From: Odontocerum albicorne
Lineage: Eukaryota > Arthropoda > Insecta > Trichoptera > Odontoceridae
Reading direction: 5' to 3'
Assembly: GCA_949825065.1 (NCBI GenBank)
Contig: OX463859.1
Span: 13,158,452-13,222,451, forward strand
Length of the DNA: 64,000 nt
How positions within the stretch are numbered: the first letter of the stretch is position 1; each line of letters begins with the position of its first letter. Below are positions 54,410 to 64,000 of this stretch, in pieces. The notes under the pieces are model-generated. The model saw only the letters and a list, made by a program, of their open reading frames with translations. It was not told the DNA's origin and did not search any database. Position numbers and translations under genes: made by a program.

Positions 54410-57400
54410 CTGTTTCAACACAGAAAGAGAGAATTAAAAATGTACATGAAATTTATAGTCGATATATTTTTTTCTACAATTCATTATCTAACACTGTCAC
54501 ACATTTCCCCTTTACTCTTTACACACAATAATATAAATATTAAGTCACGGAGACATGACAAATCCTTGCCTTACATCTTTATTTTCAACAATTGGGTAAC
54601 TCCATCTCGGGTTTGGTGTATTTTTAATGTTGATGTTGTTGAGTTCAGAGGGATTTTTTCCGGTAATTTTTTAATCTCAGGTCTTGACTAGGAGACTGGG
54701 TTTTTCATTTATATTTAATCTTAAATTGGTATTTTCGTTGCCCGAGAGATTTTTTCTCCTACTCAAATTTTGTTTTGTTAATTGTATTAGAGTATTTAGT
54801 ACATATCGTTTAGTCTCTTCTACATCCATACACATCATACAACTTCTACAATTTCTCTGATTTTCTATGTTTCTTTCTTTCAGAATATCCTTCACTTGAT
54901 CTAACCATACTCACATGCCTTCCACTAACATTTGCACTAAATATCTGTTTTGTTAGTCTCATTTCATTAATTCGTTCCACATACCCAAACCATATCAACA
55001 TACTCTTCTTCATCTTACTTAACACAGCCTTAAGTTCACATTTATCCCTTATCACTTCATTCCATATTCTGTCATGTATACTTCTCAATGCACCAATTTC
55101 TATAGCATTTATTTGGCTGATTGATTTAACATGGAATACCACACACATACCCGGACATCTTCTCAACAATCAAAGGGATAAAAGTAATTGAACACTTGAA
55201 AATAAACATTACTAACCTGCTCATCCCTCTTTTTCCCAAAGCCTTTATCTCTACTCCGGTCGCTTTTGAAGTCATTTGTTTTGTTAGGGCCAAATCTATT
55301 TCCTCTATTAAAGCTGTTCCTGCTGCCACCATCGTTGAATTGCCTTCCCTGGAAACTGCCTTTTCTCACGCTATCATTACTCTGGTTGTTGTTCAAGGTA
55401 TATCGCTTTACTCGGACAACTTTTCCTTTGATTTTGAGGTTTTCTTCATCCATCGACAAAGCTAATTCAACTCCGTCAGATTTGGCAAAATTAATAAACC
55501 CAATACCTAAAATTTAATATACTCGTAAATATTGGTTTTATTCCATAATGATATACACATATCACGAGTGTCCCTTGCGGGGTAGACAGAGAGAACAGAT
55601 CCTCAAACTTTTCTATCCAAGCACACAACTTTCGCCTTCTCCACAGTTATACATCTCGTCACACACAATCTTCTATTATTCATACTTCTCGCTCTGTCGA
55701 AAATGCTCACTTTCGTCTACTTGACATTCTATTTTGAAGGCTTGTAATCAAATAAAATAATATATGTAACGTAAAAGCAAATACAACATCTTGTAGAGCA
55801 GAAAATTTTCTTTCCAATGACGTATAACATTTACCATTTTGTTTTACTTTTGGTACTTATTTTTAAATTGGAAAAAAACGGACACAACTTTGTTGACACC
55901 CAATATAAAGCTTATCAAAATACTTCTAATAACAAAACACGGGCAATTGCCTAGTCAGTTGGATCCTGAACATAGATCTTATTTGTAATACCTTGATGTA
56001 CCTGGCTATGAGATATTAAAAAATATACAGTAAATATAAAATTGTAACTAAAATTAGCTGTTAAAAGACAGACCATATTTAATAAGAGATAATTTCGCAA
56101 GATGAAAACTCAAATAGGATCAAAATGAGGCAATGGAAAAGCATTCCGTGTACAGTTCCCTTTTTCTTGATTCAATGGATTTTGAGTACTTTTTTGTGTC
56201 ATAAATCAGTATATGACACTTTTGTGTATTGAATGATTTTGATTTGAATGCATGGTGTAAGGTGATTATGATAGGATTTAATTTTATTTCTGTTTAATAG
56301 CGACTTTTGTTCTTGTGACTGCTATACTAGGTTAGTCAAAAAGTTTTGAAAGCGGAAATGAAAATACATTTTTTTTGGGAGGAAATCACTTTTATTGCTC
56401 AGTATAGTCTCCCATAAGATCAATACACTTGGTCCAACGATCTTCCAACTTTGTTGTCCCATCACGGAAGTGACTTTCTGGAAGGCCTGCAAAATACTCC
56501 TCTTCGTTTGATGAAAAATGCTTTCCACGGGGGAATTTTTTGAGGTGTGAGAACAGCCAGAAGTCAGAGGGAGCTAAATCTGGTGAATAGGGTGGATGCT
56601 GCAATAATTCGTACCCCAATTCACTGATTTTCGCGATGGTTTTTTGAGCTGTGTGAGCAGGTGCATTGTCTTGATGAAAAATGATTTTTTTCTTCTGCAA
56701 ACCGGGTCTTTTTTCACAAATTTTTTCATCCAACTGGTCCAAAAGGTCACAATAATAATCAGAGTTGATTGTCTTACCAGTTTGGAGATAATCTATCAAT
56801 AAAATTCCTTTTGCATCCCAAAAAACTGACGCTAACACCTTCTTGGCCGATTTCTGGACACGATACTCACTTCGGAGCCAAAGTGCCTGGTTCACACCAC
56901 TCCTTAGCCTCTTGTTTTGATTGAGGATCATGGTGGTAGACCCAAGTCTCATCCATAGTGATGAATCGACGCAGAAAATCCTTTTTATCCTTTCGAAATT
57001 GCTCCAAATGTTGCTCAGAAAGTCGCATTCGAACGTGTTTTTGTTGCATTGTTAGCAAATGCGGCACCCATTGTGCACAGTTTTTTGAAACCCAAAACTT
57101 CAGCCAAAATATGCCATGTTGTTCCATGTGAGATGTCTATGGTGTCAGCTATCACATCCACAGTCGATCGATGATCTTCCAAAACCATATCCTGTATTTT
57201 CGCTATGATTTCTGGTGTTGATGCACTTTTGGGACGTCCTGAGCGTGGATCGTCTTCAACGCTTGTACGGCCACGCTTAAACTCCAAAACCCATCGGTGA
57301 ACGGTTGGAAATGAAGGAGAAGACTCCTTTAATACTTTCACCATCTTTGCATGGATCTCAGTAGCCGATAAACCTTCCAAAACAAAGAATTTAATCACTG

Positions 57401-60400
57401 CACGATATTCGGATTTTTCCATTGTTAAAAAATACACTGACACGTCAACTTCAAATGGCTTGTAAACAATGAATGAATTGACAGATCGAAATGAAATTTT
57501 GAGTACGTTCTTATGAAAGATGAAATATTAAAATGACGTAGAAATTTTGGTTTTCTACTGCTCCATAGATGTCGCTTTCAAAACTTTTTGACTAACCTAG
57601 TATAATTATTACTTTTGTTAAGTGTAAGGATAGGTGGTGGCTGCGACCATAAGAATGGGCACTTTCCCACATCTGTATATGTTTAGAAAAATATATTTGG
57701 TAAGAAAATGAACCAAGGGAAGACAAACTGCTAAGAATATGATGTGATAACACAATCGACATTAAGTGAAATGTAGTGTTCATATATAATCATAAATTTT
57801 GATGACTCCCAAAAATGGTTGTCTTAAATGCTTCCTAAAGCTGCACAAATCAACCATATCTCAGGCAGACTATTCCACGTTACGGGACCAGCAACAGCAA
57901 AAGTCCTGTCATAATAACGCAATCTATTGGATCGATATTGAACAATTAATTTATTCAATGAAGATGAGATCAACCTCAAAGTTCAACTCCTCTTCGAAGC
58001 AACATCAATCAGACACGGATTCAAAGGATACAATGGAAACATCCCATCAAGGGCTTGAATACAAATTTTGAAATCAATCAGTTCGCTACACTTCAGCCTG
58101 TGGAGACTTTTTCAAAGCGGAGTGATATGAGAATATTTATAACTAGCTAGCAGCCGCATTGAAAATAGACTAGTCTAGAAATTTGATAAAAATTCATGAT
58201 ATTTAAAGGGTTTGAGCTATATTCTAAGAATGAAAAAAAGTATTATTTCAGAATATTGTCCAATTGACAGCAAAATTGTAAAACATCCGTTTGTAAGAAT
58301 TGGTGAGAATTTTCAAATGAATTTGAATTCAATAAAACGTAGACATGAATTCAACACCAACAGAAAAATGAGAAAACTGAAGCCATACCTTAAGATATTG
58401 CGATTTATTTAGCACTCTCAGCTTCGCTATTGCTAGTTTCAAGCCCTGGATGAGAAAAGATAGGTCATAGGCAATATTAGGAGACCATATATTTCAATTG
58501 CATAGAGGCTCACAGAACTGCAGTAGCCTTAGACAATGGACTAATCTCTAAGACAATCCAATCATGGAATAAGATTGAACGAAATCGAAAATGGAGAAAA
58601 TACCAAGGAGAGCTAACTGGAATATAATATCGTAGAACAGAAGAATCACCGAAATAAGAAGTCTACGGCACAGAAAACAGTCAGATGGAGTAGGCAATGA
58701 ATAAAATATTGGTACAAACATGAGGAGAGTATGGAAGAATCACAACTCGCTCTATGGCATACCACTGGCAGTAGACTACTGGGCAGATCACCCAAAAGAT
58801 GGAGAGGCATCTGGCAGTCCACGTTTCAAAGAATACGAGGGTTGCTACTTAAGTTTTGAGATATGGCAACACCAGTGCAGATACGTCAAATCTGACATCA
58901 GCATTGTAAAGTTTGACGTTTTTAATGGGATACGTGCTCAGAAAGTTTTGTCATACGAGTGCTATTTGTATTGTTTACAGTGACTTGAAAAATTCATCTC
59001 GGCCAAAAATGGAATTAAATCGTGAACATTTTCATGCGATGATTTTTTATGATTTTCGACGTAGACTAACTCAACAACAGTGTGCTGATCAACATGCTTC
59101 GACTTTTGGTGATGAAGCACCATCCCGGGCCACTGTGTTTCGCTGGTTTTCCTAATTCAATCGTGGTCGTAGATCGCTCCAGGACGAATTTCGTGAAGGT
59201 CGTCCAAAATCGGTTGTTGTGCCAGAAAACATTGATGCTGTGCGTGAACTGATATTGCAAGATCGTCATGTGACTTATCGTGAGATTGAGGCATTAGTTC
59301 CACTCGCATACCTTTTTTTTTTACCTGGCGATTTTATTGCCATGTGGCAATCTCTTCCGACCAACCAGAAAGATGTTTTTATAGACCCTAAGTGTTAATC
59401 AGACTGGAATTCTATTTTAAAAAATCTGAGTTCCAGCGGAGATCGAATCCGCAACCTCCGGATCGGCAGACAAGTGTCTTACCACCAGGCCACGGAGGTC
59501 ATCAATACCTTCAATATTGCATGAACATTTGGCCGTCAAAAATATTTGTTCGCGTTGGATACTGCATAATTTGACAATTGCTCAAAAAAAGGCTTGTGTC
59601 GATTGGTCCAAAGAAATGTTGAAAAAATTCGATCGCGGTGCTTCAAAAGACGTTTATAAGATCGTGAAAGGCGACGAATCACGGATCTATGCATATGAGC
59701 CAGAAACTAAACGGCAGTCGACTGTATGGGTCTTTCAAGACGAGTCAAATCCAAAAAAAGTTGTTTGCACACGAAGCACTTCGAAGCAAATGGTGGCTTG
59801 TTTCTTTGGTATAAATGGTCATGTCGCAACATTGCCTTTAGAGGAACGTCGTACGTTCAATTCTGAATGGTACACCACCATTAGTTTGCCAGAAGTGTTC
59901 GGAGAAATGAGGAAAACCAACCGCCGAAGACGGATCATTCTTCACCACGAGAATGCGTGCTCTCACACGTCGGCTCAAACAAGTGACTTTTTGAGCACTC
60001 AAAACATCGAATTGATGGGTCATCCGCCGTACAGCCCTGATTTGCCCCCCAATGACTTCTTTTTATTCCCGAACATCAAAAATAAATTGCAAGGTCAACG
60101 ATTTTCGACGCCTGAAGAAGTGGTTGATGCGTTCAGAACGCATGTTTTGAAGTTACCTCATTCGGAGTGGAAAAAGTGCTCTGAAAATTGGTTCAAACGC
60201 ATGCAAAAGTGTATTGATCTTCATGGAGAGTATTTTGAAAAACAATAAAGCCATTTTCGATGATAAATATTTGTTTTTACTTATCTGTCTCAAAACTTAT
60301 GTAGGACCCCTCGTAATGCAGGTAAAACAGATTCAAAACCTAATAGAACAAATACACTTGGGCTATCTGAATTAATCAAAAACAAAACAAACCGACAGTT

Positions 60401-62998
60401 CCTTAAAATTGAATACATGTACATAGTTTTACCGTGTTTCTTTATAGTAAAATCATAAATATTGTACCCTAACTAAACCAAAAATACAATAAATATCTTA
60501 ACAAAATAAAGAAATTAATTTGGAATTTTTCCTACCTTTCCCAATCTGAGTTTGTCTATCCCTGACGACTCGGACGCTTATAATGTCACCGCATCGGCTG
60601 AACATATTCCTTAAAGTCTCTTCCTCGATGTTGAATGGCAAGTTCCCTAAGAATACAGTCTTCTTACTGTCTACAGGTACCTTACGATCTGAGTAACACC
60701 GATCTACCCTCAAGTGGTGTCCTTCTAAGAGTGAATTGTTTTCAATTAAAGCCTGCAAAAAATAGCACTTTTTTTTAAAAACACATTTCATCAACATAAA
60801 ACATTTAATTTTATTTAATGCGATGGTATGTAGACCACAAATATCCATCATTATTACTCTTGAAGAAATCAGAAATCTTAATATAAATTCTAATATTTTT
60901 TTTAAATTCTCAGAAAGATAATTTTAAATAAAAATTGTTTTCTGTATTTTGTAGTTGACAAGGGCCTAAGAAGCCGAAATTGTCATCCTGAGGATTTATT
61001 TAAACACTTCATTGTACAATGTATAATTTGGCAAGTTTATTGCCAAAGGGCAATCTCTTCCGAACCAACCAGAAAAATTGTTTAACAATATTCTTTCCAG
61101 AGTTGAGTGAAAGATTTATATAGAATTTTATAAAAAAAAGTGATAAAACAATTGTAAGATAAGAAGAAAGGAATAATTTGACGATTTAAATATAACAATT
61201 TCATTTGTGGCTAAAAGATATAAGTGGATATTGGGAAGGATAATGAGGGAAACAGGAAATACAATACATCATTGAAGGGAAATATGCTTTGTGAGTCGTT
61301 GTTTAAAACACACCAACAGAGAATTTTATGTCCGCTGGGTCTAGGGCCTAACGCCATGGACAGTAAAGGACAGTGTGAAAAATGAAGAGTGGTGAACTGG
61401 AAAAGCTAATAGGCAATCCACGCTTGTATGGAGCGCGATTCAAATAAAATTAATAGAAATTTATAACTATTTATATTTCTTAAAGATTTATAAAGCACAA
61501 TATAATCATTCATTATACCCTTTTGATCTTAGCCATTTTCATAATATTAAATAATCTAATTTTAATTTGAAAATATCTACAATATATCGTCGTCATACAA
61601 GAGAAAGTGACCAAGTGCATTTTTCGCGAAAACGTGATTAATAACTATCTGACACCTTACTAACATAATGGTGGCCTGGAAGAAATAACCCAGCAAGAAC
61701 TTGGAAGAATAATAATAATATCTTGACTTGTTTAAAATGACTATCTGCATTGATGTTTATTTTCTTACAAGCAAAATTGTATGAAAATTTTCAAAAATAT
61801 TATTTCTTTATTTTGAAAGCAATGAACATTTCTATACATCCAAAAAAAATCACAAATGCGAATACGTTTATTTAAAAAAAAAGTTGAAAACAAAAGTGTA
61901 AAAATGGTTAAATGGCTCTCCTAAACATTTTGCATTTTGTTAGTTGGTCACTTTCTCTTGTATGACGACGATATATTAAAAAAATTACATTCAACCATTT
62001 TAGGATAGTTCCAAAAAATGTAGTTAGGTGATTCCAGAATTAGTATCTCAAAATGGTGTAATTTCAAATTGTTTTCCATTAAGAGCTCGGCATGTTTTTG
62101 CTAAATTATACAACTATTGATAAAGATAAGTATTGTTAGTACATTATATTAAACATGAGAATATTCAAAAAGATCTAGGAATTATAATTTTTATCACTTG
62201 AAATAGAATGAACACTTCACTGACATTGTAAAAAGAACCAATACACTTCCACGTTATAAAGAAAGCTTTCAGTTGGGCGACTCGATAAATGTTTTTGTTA
62301 GTCTATAATGGCTATGTTAGACCTTTTCTAGAATTCGGTTACCAAATATGGAACCCTCATTTCATAAACGATATTGGACTTCTTGAAAGAGTTCAAACAC
62401 GAGTAACAAAAATTTCAAGATTTCATGATATTAGACTGTGTCTATTTAAGTCGAGTAATACTCGCAACAAACACGAATCATGGAGACTTGTTTTGAGTGT
62501 TATAATGATGCTTATGTGAGTGATGTGTCATTGAACTAGTTTAAAAACCATCTGGACAAGTTCCTACATACAAACTCAGGAACGCTGTTTTAGTGTTTAG
62601 TTTCCCTAACTTATTTAAATAAATTTTTTTATTTTCCTTTAATAAACATATAACAGTTAAACTTGATATAGAAATTAACAACATTAATGCTGCCTGTCAA
62701 AGACAATAATATAAATTGACTTTATTAATTTTGGTACCTTCTGTCAAATTTGGGCATTGAAGGTTTGATCCTTTTGAATTGAATATATTCATATGGAAAT
62801 GATTCCCAAGTGATGGAACGGAGTAACATAGTGATAAATTGTCAAAAAGAAAAAAAACTCGAAATTACCTTTTCCACTGATGAAGCATTTATAAATTTAA
62901 CGTACGCGATAACACTGCTTCTTTCAGCATGGAATTTCTTCTCTATAAGCGCTACTTTTGGTTTTGATTTGAAATCTGCTAACGGAATACTTCTTATT
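54110..62998 (-). CDS. RBM34: RBM34/Nop12-like RNA-binding protein (3' part of gene, 4 exons)
   Basis: Four - strand exons (62998-62869, 60752-60536, 55506-55217, 54409-54110) join in frame to ~312 residues. The first two give the second half of RRM1, with the family hallmark IRSIPLADF, a basic helix-like insert (KVALIEKKFHAER) and VIAYVKF as RNP1. RRM2 follows, with RNP2 VFLGNLP and RNP1 split over an intron (GKG-IGFINF). The tail is rich in R, G, N and K (GSFQGRQF, RSRDKGFGKKRD) and ends in lysine-rich FKGLIAKKKKV, a plausible nucleolar localisation signal. The RRM pair and the insert match RBM34 of animals and yeast Nop12, which act in pre-60S/5.8S rRNA maturation. The N-terminal region and first half of RRM1 are beyond the window's right edge. 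The 5-kb intron between exons 60752-60536 and 55506-55217 contains two mariner elements. Confidence 0.9.
54780..55145 (-). mobile_element. LINE tail in RBM34 intron
   Basis: The - strand reads ALRSIHDRIWNEVIRDKCEL, KMKKSMLIWFGYVERINEMR and LTKQIFSANVSGR, the best preserved LINE end in the window. It lies between the last two RBM34 exons, on the same strand. Confidence 0.8.
55217..55506 (-). CDS. RBM34: RBM34 exon (end of RRM2 and RG/N-rich tail)
   Basis: The acceptor aattttag precedes 55506 and the donor GTTAGT begins at 55216. It encodes GIGFINFAKSDGVELALSM (RNP1 and helix 2), KGKVVRVKRY (last strand), then a disordered tail rich in N, G, R, S and K. Phase 1 in, phase 0 out. Confidence 0.93.
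55693..55905 (-). mobile_element. mariner 5' terminal fragment (copy C)
   Basis: The - strand runs from the outer end attgggtgtcaacaaagttg to the first codons (MECQVDESEHFR) and stops. It is the same family as copies at 28830 and 53664. Confidence 0.7.
56327..57600 (-). pseudogene. full-length mariner element, DD34D transposase with two frameshifts
   Basis: TA at 56325-56326 and 57601-57602 flank 28-bp inverted ends that match completely (CTAGGTTAGTCAAAAAGTTT...). Reading from 57421: MEKSEYRAVIKFFVLEGLSA, a helix-turn-helix half (TVHRWVLEFKRGRTSVEDDP), RSGRPKS, then a frameshift near 57080. It continues VPHLLT, FITMDETWVYHHD (first Asp), a second frameshift near 56875, then IIFHQDNAPAHTA and SPDLAPSDFWLF with 34 residues between the Asp pair, ending ERWTKCIDLMGDYTEQ-like. 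It lies in the large RBM34 intron on the same strand. Ends and most codons are intact, so insertion is relatively recent. Confidence 0.95.
57610..58720. other. RBM34 intron, unassigned
   Basis: The stretch 57800-58130 has a less AT-rich, possibly transposon-derived composition (ggactattccacgttacggg-like content), but no family is recognised. Confidence 0.35.
58725..58833 (+). mobile_element. LINE tail fragment
   Basis: The + strand reads LALWHTTGSRLLGRSPKRWR then GIWQSTFQR, the basic GR.P.RW.. end of endonuclease-RT LINEs. It is cut by the mariner at 58836. Confidence 0.5.
58836..60313 (+). pseudogene. mariner element split by a SINE, transposase mutated
   Basis: TA at 58834-58835 and 60314-60315; inverted ends CGAGGGTTGCTACTTAAGTT and, from the right, CGAGGGGTCCTACATAAGTT. 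The transposase starts at 59009 (MELNREHFHAMIFYDFRR; RATVFRWFS), has a stop at 59155, continues to YREIEALVP, is interrupted by a SINE (59312-59500), and resumes ILHEHLAVKNICSRW to the stop at 60248 in one long frame. The catalytic GDE is present (IVKGDESRIY). The expected second Asp is Glu (LHHENACSH); the third is in SPDLPPNDFFLF, 34 residues on. It ends KCIDLHGEYFEKQ. Confidence 0.93.
59312..59500 (-). mobile_element. tRNA-derived SINE inside a mariner
   Basis: On the - strand: head gacctccgtggcctggtggt, B box gattcgatctccg, body, tail gagattgccacatggcaata and a short poly-A run. The direct repeat ATACCTT occurs at 59308-59314 and 59505-59511 as target duplication. Confidence 0.9.
60536..60752 (-). 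CDS. RBM34: RBM34 exon (end of RRM1, first part of RRM2)
   Basis: The acceptor tttttgcag precedes 60752 and the donor GTAGGA begins at 60535. It encodes ALIENNSLLEGHHLRVDRC (last strand of RRM1), a short linker, then KTVFLGNLPFNIEEETLRNM and IISVRVVRDRQTQIGKG. Phase 0 in, phase 1 out. Confidence 0.93.
61027..61090 (-). mobile_element. SINE tail fragment
   Basis: ggcaagtttattgccaaagg then gcaatctcttccgaaccaac is the complement of the SINE tail. Confidence 0.6.
61340..61440 (-). mobile_element. LINE tail scrap
   Basis: catggacagtaaaggacagt then gtgaaaaatgaagag parallels 36130-36180 (catgaacagtaaaggacaat). It is too short for a frame. Confidence 0.4.
61581..61977. mobile_element. 397-bp MITE with perfect 34-bp inverted ends
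   Basis: 61581-61614 (aatatatcgtcgtcatacaa, then gagaaagtgaccaa) is exactly inverted at 61944-61977. The ends are TA-rich, as expected of a TA-targeting family. No coding capacity inside. It lies in an RBM34 intron. Confidence 0.93.
62285..62440 (+). mobile_element. non-LTR retrotransposon RT C-terminal fragment
   Basis: The + strand reads YNGYVRPFLEFGYQIWNPHF and DIGLLERVQTRVTK, the YVRP.LEY..QIWNP......LE.VQ.R.TK motif at the end of jockey/CR1 RT domains. Confidence 0.85.
62869..62998 (-). CDS. RBM34: RBM34 exon (second half of RRM1)
   Basis: On the - strand the acceptor tcttttacag is followed by 62998, and the donor GTAATT begins at 62868. It encodes IRSIPLADFKSKPKVALIEK to SSVIAYVKFINASSVEK. 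The RRM1 insert between strands 2 and 3 is characteristic of RBM34. It exits in phase 0. Confidence 0.88.
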
Positions 62999-62999
62999 C

Positions 63000-64000
63000 T
63001 GTAAAAGAAAACAATCACGATAACATATTGAAGCACATTCAAGATTAAAAGTTTTCATAGTTTTATACAGTTTTCATAGTTTTATATACTTGAAAATATA
63101 TAAAGGAAAAAAATAATGAAACAAGTAGAAAATTTGAAAATAACCATAATATCGTTTCTACAATGGATTCAAACTTAGTGCAACTTTTTATTATGAAAAT
63201 AAATATATGAAAAACATTAGTGATCACTGTATTACTTTTTTTATAAGTTACTCTATCTTTTTTATAAAAAATGACTTCACATAAACTTGATAATAACTTT
63301 ATTTTTTGACTGTCATTTTAACTATTAGATTTATGTTTTTGCTGAAGTTGTCAAGACAATAAAACTCTGCAGTAATTAATGCCTTCTCAAATGCAATAAT
63401 GTGAATATCATCAGCACACGCAAGAAGTTGTATGGTCTAATTGAAGATTGGTGAAAAACAAAAGCATGCATACAATAAAACAATACATGCGCGAGTGTCA
63501 TTCATCCGCAACAATCATTAGTTTAGTGAGGAACTGATTGCCTGTATAATTCACAATTTCGCACATATTTAAACTGCTTATTCGAGTTTTACACACTAAA
63601 CTTGCTATTATATTTCATAACGATTCGAGTTTTATACACTAAACTTGCTATTATATTTCATAGCGATTTTGGTACTGGCCCATAGGTTATCAATTCACAT
63701 GAACCATTGCAATGTGACTTATATCAACTAAGTTAATCTAGCCATAGATTAATATTGTATTTAATCCCAACCCAATACGCGTTCATATAAACGGTGACTT
63801 AAAAATCAAATGAGCCCCAAGTGGCCTTACGGCACTGATAGTATTCGTAAAGGTTACATGGCAATGAATTATAATCGCTTTTTAATTTTTTTAACAGCAC
63901 AATAATTATAAAAGAAATTATTCAGCAGTCAATGTGTTAAACAACCAATTAATTGAAAAATTAATAAAATTTTAAAATAATGGCCTTTTACGAGCGAGGT
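63000..64000. other. RBM34 upstream intron, AT-rich
   Basis: No further RBM34 exon is recognised to the window edge. A two-copy 43-bp repeat lies at 63581-63666. Confidence 0.4.
63581..63666. repeat. 43-bp tandem duplication
   Basis: ttcgagttttacacactaaa... recurs at 63624 with two substitutions, also sharing cttgctattatatttcata. Confidence 0.9.

Overview
This window is animal nuclear DNA, most probably from an insect. It is AT-rich, its genes have short, relatively GC-rich exons with GT/AG borders, and it is packed with mariner, piggyBac, hAT, pogo/Tigger-like, tRNA-SINE and non-LTR elements. One gene belongs to the ABCH transporter family, which is typical of arthropods. The style of the LINE tails and SINEs recalls Lepidoptera, but the order is an inference. 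No bacterial operon, CRISPR array or viral gene cluster is present.

Two host genes are supported, and both run off the window. (1) On the + strand, ten phase-compatible exons from 14173 to 37890 encode the last ~596 residues of an ABCH half-transporter: signature loop, Walker B, D- and H-loops, then the ABC2-type membrane domain and stop. The Walker A exon(s) lie upstream, so 1-14172 is probably intron or 5' flank. (2) On the - strand, four exons from 62998 down to 54110 encode the C-terminal ~312 residues of an RBM34/Nop12-like nucleolar RNA-binding protein: end of RRM1, complete RRM2, basic tail. Its 5' end lies beyond 64000. The 3' ends of the two genes face each other across ~16 kb.

Region by region: 1-14.1 kb holds degenerate LINE tails, SINEs, two tandem arrays, a hAT MITE nested in a SINE, two fold-back hairpins and a possible solo LTR. 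14.2-37.9 kb is the ABCH gene; its introns hold a mariner, a hAT, two piggyBac-type MITEs, Tigger-like elements and four copies of one TA-flanked MITE. 37.9-46.3 kb is mostly AT-rich sequence, with a SINE, a long MITE copy, and a 38-bp satellite interrupted by a near-perfect 191-bp palindrome. 46.3-50.8 kb holds two different piggyBac elements with TTAA sites. 50.8-54 kb holds LINE and mariner fragments. 54.1-63 kb is RBM34, whose large intron contains two near-full-length mariners; one is split by a SINE and itself sits in a LINE fragment.

I see no evidence for a new multi-gene system. The features most worth a second look are the nested transposon stacks, the 90-bp-arm palindrome inside the satellite, a satellite that seems to derive from LINE reverse-transcriptase sequence, a family of MITEs with short and long forms, and a four-cysteine micro-exon in the transporter. 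Coordinates of degenerate repeats were set by eye and may be off by tens of bases.
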